Shown here: positions 10,358 through 22,800 of the stretch, piece by piece
Position numbering within the stretch: the first letter of the stretch is position 1
Layout of the letters: each line of letters begins with the position of its first letter
From: Aphis gossypii
Lineage: Eukaryota; Arthropoda; Insecta; Hemiptera; Aphididae
Length of the DNA: 64,000 nucleotides
Assembly (NCBI RefSeq): GCF_020184175.1
Contig: NC_065532.1
Span: 39,246,287-39,310,286, forward strand
Direction: 5' to 3'
Notes under the pieces: model-generated
Seen by the model: the letters and a program-made list of their open reading frames with translations, nothing else
Told to the model about the DNA's origin: nothing
Database searches by the model: none
Translations under genes and position numbers: made by a program

Positions 10358-13300
10358 ATGATAAACAAGTAAACATCTAATAATCAACACTACATTTAAT
10401 TAATAATATAAGTTCATTAATATTAAATCTATACTTAAATAATTATAACTTACGATCTGTCAAGAATTAACAATATCGAAATCAACAATATATATCTTTA
10501 TAGTTAATAACCTTAACAACAAATTGAAAACGATATATTATACGACATACTGCTCACAAATTACAATACTATAATATAAAATATACTTTGTAGTTTAGAG
10601 GCCACCATAGATAAATATTACGATTTGCGCAATGAACTCAAAAACAATATACGTCCAATTCGCGTGGCGAAAAAAAATTGTCAAATATACCATTTACAAA
10701 TTCTACTGCAGTTGTATTCGTATACAAAACAAAAAATAACACCTATACTAATATACTAGTATTATACTACAATATAAAGTCATGCGTAAACAATATTTTC
10801 CGTCGGTATGTCGAACAATGTAAATGTTTATAATTTACACATTAGTTTTAAAATATAAAGTAAGTACTTAAAGCTAGCGAATGTATAGTACAAATAATAA
10901 CGTTGACAGCGTTTTGCTACTTTGAATAAAATAGATTTACACAAAATGTATATAATATAACGTTATATCGGTATAACTAGTTAAGGTTTAAATTGTTTGA
11001 AATAGTTTAGCGACAAGAAATTAATTATAGTTTTGATTTAATGCATTTTTAATACATCGTCTTTTTACTAAAAATAATTTTCAGTTCAAGATGCATTACC
11101 TAGGTGTTTGTACATTAGAATTAGGTCCTTAGAGTTCTTATGTTATATTTTCACTAATGAGGGAAACAATTTATTACAGCAGTATTGTATATTTTATTGT
11201 TTCTATGGTCTAGAAATTATCATTCACGAAAACGCTGCGTGATTAAACTAAGTATTTGATACAAAACAACTAAGGTTGATATGGTTATTTTCCACTGTTG
11301 TATATTATATAATATTATATATTTATATTAAAAATTAATTATCAAATAAGAAACTGTCCAACATCACATTTTTAATTACTGTATATTTGTATATAAATAT
11401 CTAGAAATTTCTTCCATAAAACCGAATAATTTTAATTAAATTAAAATTGTTATTATATAATTAATCAATAATAACGCAATCATATTTAATGCCGTGGGAA
11501 AGTTTTAATTTGTTGATTATTATTAAAATATTTTGCCTACAATCATTTCTTAATTACGAAAAAAAATTATTTACAGGTATAGACTATAGAATTGAATAAT
11601 TTAATAAACCCATAGATAATTCAATATTTGTGCAAACATGCAGCTATACAGGGTATCTACTATCTATATCAATAATTTAAGTAATATTGTATTAATTTAT
11701 TATAATAATTAAGAAAATAAATCAACAACTTTAAATATCTACTTAATAATATGATAATTGTATATTATTTCGACGATGTTTTATTCTGGAATATTTAACT
11801 ATAGTTTTCTATATAAATTCATTATTATAGTTTATAAGTTAAGAGTAAAGGTATAAAACAATGTTAAATAACAAATTAGATAATATATTTTGTTTAATCT
11901 ACAATTGTGCAAAGTTTATGGGTCAACACAATGTACTCGATCATCACCTTGTATAGACGATTTCTAAGAACTATAACAATACTGAACGTCAAGTTCAAGT
12001 GGTAATATTAACGAATCTATGTACTCGGCATGAAATCACTCAAAACTATTTAAACTATATATTTAAAAATAAATATAAAATAAATGTATGGATTTTTTTT
12101 CTTAAAATATTATACTAAAATTATTTTTTTGATGTACAATTATAACTATTTTTCACAATAATGTTATTTAACTATAATATCTCTTATTTATTTCTGTAGT
12201 ATTTAAACTTAAAAGTTTAAAGCAATAAAAAGTTTGTGTAAAGACATTCATGATACTTATGCAGTTATACCCTTAAATTATTATATTTTTATTTGACATG
12301 ATCCAATTGGAATTTGCAAATCTAATATGGTATACCGATTAATGATTATATTATTCAAAATTGAAATCTCTCAGGGTAGAATAATTTTTTTTAAGATATA
12401 ATTAAAGTGAAGTAGGTATACATGTTATAGAGTTACTCATTTTTATTACGATAATATATGTGTGGTTTTTTCAATTACGACTTTTAAAAAACGATGTAAA
12501 CTATTACAATTAAAATTTCTTTATAAACTAGCAAACAAAATTATATTGTATGACCATTGACCAGAATTAATTTAACGGCTACGGCTAAACATTAAAACTA
12601 ATTCTCATATAGCTAAAAATATTAACAACTTTTTTATCTATCAAAGGTCTTAAACAAATATATGTTATTTTATCCATCTCATATTTTAATGTTTTTAGAA
12701 AATTCTGTTACTGATGAAGATTTATTTTATTCTTTTAAGTAAAGATTTGTATTGTGTATTCATTAATTTTTAACTTTAAAATAAAAACCAACCAATGTTT
12801 AACATATTCCTTAAAGCACTGTAAAACTCATAATTGATAAATACAAATAATATACTACATCGCATATGAACATGCCTCCAACATAGAAGAGCATATGACG
12901 AAGATTATATATGACGAAGAAACCGTTACGAACCACGAACGTATACTTCGATAACTTATATAAGAGAACATTGTCAGCATACCGTCTTGGTCGTTTTAAT
13001 AGAATTTATACTTACAGTAAACCCACATCCTATAATTATAATATTGAACTTTGAAGTTGGGTCAGTTATTTACTATGATATACGAGTACAGTTAGTATAT
13101 TATAATAATATGTCGACATTGTCTAAACATTAATTGCATAATTAAAAATTATATTATATATTTTATCGATTTCTTGTGCGTTAGTTGTAGCGTTTTATCG
13201 CGATGATACAAATAATAAGAAAATATAAGTGGTTTGATTATTATTATTATTACTATTATTCTACAGGTTTATCGAACGCGCTCTTATCTCCGGAACTTTT

Positions 13301-13550
13301 ATGGGATCGCAACGCCAATACAACTGTTCGCGTGTCTTCAGTCTTCACAGTACACCCGACACCGGCGGCTGGCCAACAGTAAAGACCTTAGACGTCTTTT
13401 AAAATCTTTCTAACAACCATCGTGCACTTGATCAAAAATATCACGATTCACGTTGTGTAACACACACACACGTGTACCTATCCTCTTCACGCACTGCATT
13501 TGCATTTATCATCTACCGAGGGTATAGATCGTATTGAAAAAACCGTCAAC

Positions 13551-13802
13551 ATGCCGACGGTGCATATGAACAAGCCTAAGGTGGAAAAGCGGAAACAGAT
13601 CAGTGTCAAGTCCATTGCGGATGTCGAGGATGTGGTGGCTATGAAGAAAACGTTCAACCGACACTTGCACTTTACGCTAGTCAAGGACAGGAACGTGGCC
13701 ACCATCCGGGATTACTATTATGCGCTGGCGCACTCGGTCCGGGACAGCTTGGTGTCCCGGTGGATCAGGACTCAACAGCACCATTACGCAGTCAACCCGA
13801 AG
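13551..13802 (+). CDS. GlyP: Glycogen phosphorylase alternative first coding exon 1a
   Basis: Encodes 84 residues from ATG at 13551 to the donor AAG/GTTAGT. It carries the phosphorylation segment EKRKQISVKS, with the serine equivalent to Ser14 of the muscle enzyme. It then has FNRHLHFTLVKDRNVAT (the cap region) and SRWIRTQQHHY. Residues corresponding to Arg43, Arg69 and Tyr75 are kept. The reading frame is open further upstream, but without an in-frame ATG that fits the family. This exon is nearer to the vertebrate N-terminus than exon 1b. It splices in phase 0 to the acceptor at 24731 across a 10.9-kb intron that contains exon 1b. Confidence 0.93.
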
Positions 13803-16800
13803 GTTAGTGTAGTAGTTTATAGTATTATGCATATTTCGAATTTCACACTAAACACACTAGATTATAATAAATTCAGGTATAAGATTAATTGCATAATTAT
13901 ACTCGTCGTATTTCTTAGGTATCTAAGTGTTCATTGCACTTTGTATATGTAATGCGACAATGTAATTGAAACTCTGTGTCTCTAAATCTTGCTTTTGGAG
14001 ACATAGATTACTAAAATTATTTATATCATACACTGCTAATTTAAATTCATGTAATAAATTTTTAAAATTAAATTAAAATAAATATATACTGTATAGGTAA
14101 AAAAAAAAAATAGTCAGTAGGTGCCCTGAGTTTTAAAAACGTCATATAAGAATGTATTATTAATCAAAACATATCAAAAAAATCTTAAAATCCATATGAT
14201 CTCAAACATATTAACTTTTTTATAGGAAAATAAAAACTGACAATTACGTATTTTATATAATATTATATCATATATTCCTATTATGCATAAGCGAAACTAA
14301 ACAATTTTATTAGGACAGACCAAGTATGTTTTTAATTTTAATTTTAAATTCTTCTAACTACTTAGTCAGTTTGATACTATAATATCCAGCCAGTATTTGG
14401 TCTGGCCATGGCCTAACCCGTAGTTTCACGTATGATAATATCTTAAATATCGGTACCTAACTGTTGACATAGATTTAATTATCTCAACTGTTCTATTTCG
14501 TACATTAATAAATCCAGATGATATTCATCTTAAAATTCTTTAACAATTATGTATGTATTTTATTTTCTGATTTTTTGAATTTTAGAGTATACCTACTTAA
14601 AGACTACATTTTAAAATACTTAAATAATTTTTGCCATCTAAGAAGTATTAAAACAATTTTTCCTCTTCAATGTAAATTGTTAATCAAATATTATTCTAAA
14701 ATCTAAATTGAAATACGAACGAGTAAATTTTAATAATAAATAATACAAAAATGCATAATATAATAAAGTATAAAATAGATATATAATATTTAGTCTATTA
14801 TCTACTTATTATATTCATAAATACTAATTAACTATAAATTATAGATTTTTAATAGATTAATATTGATCAGGAACCTATTAGAATTATTAAATTATTTTGA
14901 CAATAAAAACCAGTACCTAAATATCATTTTTAAAAAAAACTATACTGCAAAATAACATTCTTTAACAATAAAAAGATCTGAAATTATTCTGAATATTAAC
15001 AATCTTAAATTGATCTTCAAATTTTATAAAAAAAACAGAATTTTAATAAATACATAAAAAAAAATTAAATAATGCTTGGTGAATCGTACAGTATATTATA
15101 ATATAAGCTCATTCGAATAAAATATAATACTACACATAACAGAGATAGTTTTTCTCAATCATTAAAATAACTAAATCGCACAATTGGTTAAAAAATCTGC
15201 AGGTAGATAGAATTTACTGACGTGAGATTAATGTCGTACTTGGTCTATTGGTATTTTAGTTATATTACTAGTAAGGGGTTTTATGTATGTATAATGTATA
15301 TAGTAAGTTGTAACATTGACCATAGTAGTACATACACATTGGTAAAACTACATCCAAGTCGTGAAAAATATGATATAAATATATAGTAGGAGTATAATAT
15401 TATATTAATATTATACTCATCTTGCAACAAGCACAGATTATATAAAAGCATGATTAGAAATACAAATTTTGAACCTTAACACAGAGAATAATAACATATA
15501 TTTTATTAATCAAAATTAATAATTGAAATAAGTTAAATATTAAATAAATACTATTATTTTCAATACAGTTTTTACTAATTATCTTATTTATGTAAAATAA
15601 TTATGATTTGTAGTTATGCAGTATTATAATGCTTTTGATAAAGTTCAAAATTAATATTTTAACTTTTATTTATACAGTTTTTGTAAATCACAAAATATAA
15701 ATTTTATCAAACATTTTTGTTTGAATGTTTTGCTTTTATTGATTCTTGAATATACTTTAAAAATTACATACTTAACTAATATTTACAGTTGAAATGGAAA
15801 TGAATAGGTAATCCAGTACTGTTAAAACCCAAAATATTAACATTAGTTGTATTAATTTAAAATTTTAAAAGATTTTTTAAGTAAGACGAAACTAATAATC
15901 GAGTAAAATTTAGTTATTATTTTAAATTGAAACTAGAAAACATCGTAATATAACAATAATAAATAATAATATCTACCTACCTATGTACAAAATAGTAATC
16001 ACTTTTAACATTAATAACACAATTAAGAGAATAATAATTTATTATTATTTAAACTTTAAGTGTATTTAGTTATCAGTTAATTAAAATTGTATTTTTTAAA
16101 TAGTTTGTTGTTTGTACCATTTGTAAATTATAATAGGTCACCTATATTTACGGTTTATCCTTTATCCCATAAAATAATCACTAATTAATATAGATGGTAT
16201 ATGTATACTTACAAATACGTCGAATTAAACTTTGCTGGAAAATCGTCTATTGATGTAGATTTTGTATCTTTATTAGTCGTCTATAAATCGTTCAATGACT
16301 AGACTATTGTGCAAATTTTTAAGTTTTATGACCGACACTAATCACTACATATAAGCTAGGTATATTTTTACCAATCTTTGTACTCGACTGGTGTGGTGTC
16401 GTAAAAAATCCTAACTGCCACAACCAACATACATCTATTGTAAGGTATTGTTTAAATTATTTAGAAATACCTGAAAATAAATCTGACATGGTATTCATGG
16501 TTATGTGGTATTACGTGCGCTATCTCGGGTTCACTCTCAGTTTATTTGATATGTACAACGGAAAACAACGGTATTTTTCTTACAACAACGATAACGCTGA
16601 ATTGTGTGGGTACTTACACTGGTTATTATAATTATCATAATATTATTAAGTAATCTAATATTTTTAAACATCATAGTCTGTAAATTAAAAATCATATAAT
16701 TGTGGTTTATAAATAGTCTCTTTAAAATATTGCGTTAAAAAAAGTTAATTTCTTTAAACAAATAGAGTCTTTATTACTTGTAGCGTAAACTATTTTAATG

Positions 16801-19800
16801 CCTTTTATAAAATATACTCCTATGACCAAGATATATATTTATTAAAATTTAAAAAAAAACATGTGCAGACGATTATTTTGTCCGAGTAATCTATAGTTAT
16901 TTTCCAAACGGACATTATAGGTGTCATATTATTATGTGTCAGATTATTATAAGATCCTATTGTATAATAATTAGAAGTTTAACCAATCACTTAAAATTAA
17001 AAATAAAACGCATAGATACTAACATTTTTATAAACCATCAATCAAATGTCTTAAATTTCACTTTTGATATGCGAGAATGTTCAAACATTTTGTTATGTTC
17101 AACAAAAAAAACTAACAGTGGCGGGGCGAGGTAAAATTTATATGTGGGCGAAGTAGACTTAAAGAGGCCTTTTTTAAAATTTTTTTAGTAAAATTTTTTT
17201 AAGTAACAAAGGACGCAAAGCCCTTTGAGGTGCAAGGCGAGGGCAATGTCCCACACCGCCCACGCCTAGCGCCGCGCCACTGAAAACAAATTGTGAGAAA
17301 CTGTCTATCAAACCAATATTCTAATCTTCAAACTTGAATTTGTACACTTCTCGATATTAGTACCTAAGCAACGATTTTTTAAACTACAGAATTAGGCTCT
17401 ACCATCACCATAAACAAAAATAAAAAACGTCGTTTCTTTTTATCATATTATTCAATATGTTGACTAATAAAAGTCATTAATCACGCGTATTACTTATTCT
17501 AAATTATGATTTATACATAATTACACCTTTTTATAATCAAAATAAAAGTTTATTGGAGAACGTTTTATTATAAGAGTACATATTAATCAAAACATGATTA
17601 TTTGATTAGCTTTATAGTATAATACATTTATCGTTAATCATTTCAGATAGATGAAATAAAAATAAACAAATAATTTTTTTATCAAGTATAAGTCAGACCT
17701 GACAGTTATTTTAAGTATAAATGTTTAACATATTTATAATTTTTATACATCAAAAACTTTTTAAATAATACGTTTATTAGCTATGATTCAAAAATCAATT
17801 TGTGAAACGATAAGAAATAATAATGTATTGGTTTTTACTTTTTAAAATTGGAACTTGAATGATTTACAATAGTGAATTCGTTGATATAGATTCACATTCA
17901 TGCTTTTGATGTCTTGTATTTTAGTTAGTTTACATAATAATATAATATGGAATTAATAATTGATTTTTATTTGAAGCATTATGTAAAAGACGCTGCCTAA
18001 AACAATTTTTAAACCTCACACATTATTATGTAGTTAATATGATTCATGTTTACATAATTCTTTTAATTTATTCTATACTTCTTACTAGGTATTTTTTTTT
18101 TTTTATCATTATTATTAATAAAAGAATATTTACAATTTGTGTTGGAATAACACAATATAAACAAAATATAATATGACAATAACTAAATATTTTAACTTTG
18201 ATAATATGAAGGAGGTCAACTATGAACTAATCATAGAACCCAACGTGTTATAAATACTTCTAACTAGATATTTATTTTATACAAAATTCTTGAAACAGTG
18301 GAATGCTGAACAATTTTTAAATTTGAAATAAAACAAACGGTTAATGATTTCCAACCCAAAATATGGATTTTTACGTTCGATTAATATTTTTTTACGGTAA
18401 AAATATAACATTGCCATACTTTATAAATTATAATACATTTTTTTTGTATTTTCAATATTCATCTAACATCCCACCAATTTTATACTATAGAGGACAGAGA
18501 CAATTGCCACGATAAAGCTTCTGCAATCTGCATGCCACTACACTTAAATAAAACTTTCAAAACTAATAATATTATGCAACTTTTACAAGTTAAATTATAA
18601 TAATTATTGTATACACTTATTGCAGATAATAGGGATATTTCTAGAAATAATAGTTATACCTACATATATGTAAAATTATTATATGAGAAAAAATCTTAAA
18701 TTAATATTATTTTATTTTCGATACCTAATTAAAAGTTGAAATAATGGCTTAACAATATTATATAATATACATATATATTGTTTATTACCATTTATTTTAA
18801 TTTTCTCAGTTTGATCAGACATTTCAATTAGATGATTAGGTATTGATATCAATAACATAAATATTGTCTTTTACATATTATATTTATACGCCTTTACACA
18901 ATTATATAACTAACGCCGACATCGTTACATATACCTATCACTATATACCTATACACTGCAATTGATTGTTTTCTTAAAGATTTTTTACAAAAATGATTCT
19001 ATTCGTTAGGTACACAACACATGGTTATTGACTTTTAACCTTGTTGAAGGTGGTTTTAAATATATACCCGCGAAAATCTGGCAACGATATGAAGGATTTA
19101 TTGTTAGTAATAGTTACACATAATTTCATAAAGACGATGGCACGACTTTTGTTAATATCTACCTATACTATACTATCTATATATATTACCTTGAAAAAAG
19201 CTTAAAAAGCTGTATGGTGTTATTATAATAAAATAAAAAGTAAAAGTATGCTGTTTTCTTGTTAATTTATTTTATTTTTATTTGTATAAAAATAAAAATT
19301 AGAATCTATGTTAGCTGACGGCTTTATCATTATTTTTTCAATAGCATTCAAACACATAAAAATGTTATTCGACAATATCATGCATTTATAAATTTTCAAT
19401 TATTATGAACATTTTGAATATTTTAAGATTGTTCTACGCTTTTTTTAAATTAATAAAAATTAAGTGCTTTCATCGATTTATAATTTATTAGCTCTTATCC
19501 TTTGCTATATCGTAGATCACAGATATTAAGCAAATAATAATTACACATGAAATACGAGTAGGTACCTACTATAAGGTATAAATCAAAATTAATTTCAAAT
19601 GCCCTTCTTATTGTTGCTTAATAGTTTATTTACATTTGTACATATTAACATATTTGTTTTAATGTTAAAAAGTTATATATTTTCAACTCAAATTAATTCA
19701 AATCATTAAATGTTAAATGACTCAAGATGATTTAGTTAATCTCGAAAACAAATCATACATTAAGATTTATAAATACAGTGTTATGATATGTAGATAGAGG

Positions 19801-22800
19801 TGCTGTATCATAGTATAATCGACATTAGTCATTACTCATTACTAATCTATAAATACTATTTAATTAGTATATTTAAATCATTATGTGCAGCGTTTCTGTT
19901 ACTAAAAATATTATAATAGCATTAATATACATACGTCAGACACATATATATTATATATTATATATATTATACTAATGTAGTGATGTACAGTTGTGATTCG
20001 TAAATATCATATTTTTATTATCAGTAAATGACTTTTGAACAAGATTGACCTATATATTTACGTATAAAAGAAAATTAAATATAATTTGTTAACATTATAC
20101 TTTAGTATTCAAATCGTAATAATTTAACCAACTGATTTTAGTTTAATATGTAAGAATTTATTTATTATATTTACTGAGTAATATCTGTTTATATTATAAA
20201 TTATGATATATATTGTTAATAATATGTAAATAATGATAATTATTAAAAATCCACAACTCATTTTCTACATTTACACAATTTTATATTAAAATATTTTTCC
20301 ATAATGAATAAATTAATCTATTATTTTATAGTTAATCAAAAATCGATACGGTAATGATTATAATGATGTAATTGATAGATCATAAATGTAGTGTTTGAGA
20401 TTTGAGCATTAAATACTTTTATAATGTATATAATTATGCTGAACTATTTAAGTGTTGAACAGTGATCAAAAAAATAGACAAAGTAATTCAGTCCAAGTCT
20501 GCTAACCTCAATTTTTCTTTAATAATAAAATTATAAAAATTTTGATTTTTGGAATGTTTAGATGTACATTTTATGTACTTAAGTATTAAGGCTACCTATA
20601 TTTTCAATTATTTGAATTTTTATACCATCTGAGGAATGTTTTTTGCAACAATACAAACTATCTAGTTTAATAAAAAAAATCGGCATGATAATGACCTTTA
20701 AATGTTATTTTTTACTAAAACTGAAAGCTAGTTTTAAAAATAACTTTATAGATATGTAATATGTATTCCTAATATGATTTATTATTAATTTGCATTTGAG
20801 AGATGTCAAACAAAAACAGAAAAAATATATATATTATCCTAGTCATAGTGGACTAATATCGATTTACTTTTTAACTTTTATCAGTATACTTCGTCATTTT
20901 GGTATCTATATTGTTTTACTGTTCATAGTAATTATTATTATTTATTTGTAGTATTAAATACTGCAATATAAAGATGGAATTAAAACAATAATTGGGTACT
21001 TTTGAAATAATTCCTTTTTTTTAATACTCATAATTTTACAAAAGTCAAATAATCTATGCATTTGAATTATTTTATTTTATTTTATTATTTTCTGGCATAT
21101 ACGATATTATGTTAGGTTCAGTAGATGAAGTCGTTTAAATAAACATTTGTACTTTTGATAAATTTAGATCACCGTGTTCGTCTCGTAAATATTGTGTGTG
21201 TGTTGCCAAATTTTTTCATCCTAGTGGAAGACAAATATATGTATAACAATATAAGAAGCATAATAATACTACATTAATATTGTAAAATCAATAATCTTGA
21301 GTTATTTTTTTTTTAATGTACAGCTATATAAGTAAAATTATGTAGGTAGATACATACTTGCTTAATTTATACAATTTATACTTTCGGAGGGATCCATTCA
21401 ATGAATTTCATATATTTATTTTTTATTTTTATGATTTAAAAAAACAAAGTAATATAAAGCATTCAATTTTTACAAAACTATACATTGTTTGTAAACAAAA
21501 AAAAATATATATTTATATATTATTACTCTGATGATAAGATAAATTAAAAACACATGTCGAAAAAAACAAATAAATATTCTGAGAAAATCAGCGAAGTCAT
21601 CGCCCAAAAAGCTTTATTCAATATATAGACATATTAAATTGTGTATAAAAATAATATCAGTACGTACAGGACGCAGGTATATCTGACATTCATTTTATAT
21701 CGATGATATTTTGTACGACACTATAATAATAAACATTGTGGTAAATCTCCGCACAGCAAAGTAGTAATTATTGGTCGAGTGGATTATTATATTTTCGTCT
21801 CGAGATTACCGCGACGATCGTATCAAGTCTGTAAACTCAGTTGTCGTCGCACTTTCGTGCCGGCATAACGATAATATTCTACATCGCATCCTATCTATAC
21901 GTAGTTTGTTGAATTATTTATCTTTTCGCATCTCTTCGTTTACGATTCATATATCGCGATCGGTGCACGCACCAGAGAAAAAATTGTCCGTATAAATCCA
22001 AAATCGTAATATAAACCTACGTCAATCGTCACAAACGGGATCGTCACCATGCCGTTAGCCAACCTTGAACAGCTCCGGAAGCAAATCAGCGTGGCGTCAA
22101 TCGCCGGTCTGGAGAACGTTATTTCGATGAAAAAGTCCTTCAACCGACACTTGCACTTCACGTTGGTCAAGGACAGGAACGTGGCCACGGCCCGAGATTA
22201 TTATTTTGCGATGTCCTACATGGTTCGGGATAATCTTACTTCCAGATGGATACGTACTCAACAACACTACCACGACACCGATCCAAAGGTACGCCTACGA
22301 GTGTTATCGTTTTCGCCGATTATTCGTCCCGTCTCGCGACCTAAATCTGAACGTCTCCGTTGCACATGTACATTGAACATATGTATTTTTTTACGAGTTT
22401 TCTAAAAATATTCACGAGTGCTTGCTATAACCTACATCACGTCATAGCCAAGTTAAATTATAAATCATGCTACATTTCATACATTTTAATCGTGTTCAAT
22501 TTTTGACCAATTCATTGTGTGTATAATAAACCGGAAACGTATTATTTCAATGTGGTCGTTTGTTAAACAGTTATTTATTTTCTAAACATCCGATATGAAA
22601 GCTCATAATACTGAAAATTTGAAATTGATCTGCAGTCGTACATATTTGCTATTTACACCAAGTCATACTATTATATATTGTATACTATAGGTATATATTA
22701 TATAATAATTAGATCGCTTTGATCATAATTTCGTAATATACGAATATACGATAACAGTTTTATATAGGTACATTATTATTATTATTGAGATATTGTTCTA

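Larger units (their letters stand above)
9916..13550. other. Shared upstream region of the glycosyltransferase and glycogen phosphorylase genes
   Basis: The two genes point away from each other across about 3.6 kb. It contains a perfect hairpin at 10160-10190 and an 88-bp MITE at 10270-10357. From about 13265 to 13550 the composition becomes less AT-rich, and TTCAGTC near 13338 resembles an arthropod initiator. This segment is a plausible promoter and 5' leader for phosphorylase exon 1a. No TATA box is evident. Confidence 0.45.
13803..22048 (+). other. Long intronic interval between exons 1a and 1b
   Basis: No additional coding exon is visible. It holds a MITE at 17116-17282, a hairpin at 15390-15418, a dispersed A-tailed repeat at 18091-18175, and the presumed promoter of exon 1b at its right end. 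The rest is AT-rich and featureless to my reading. Confidence 0.5.

Noticed and set aside
13487..13705. Minus-strand ORF of 72 codons over phosphorylase exon 1a
   Set aside because: It is the antisense shadow of a well-supported coding exon; the same happens at 21940-22188 over exon 1b.
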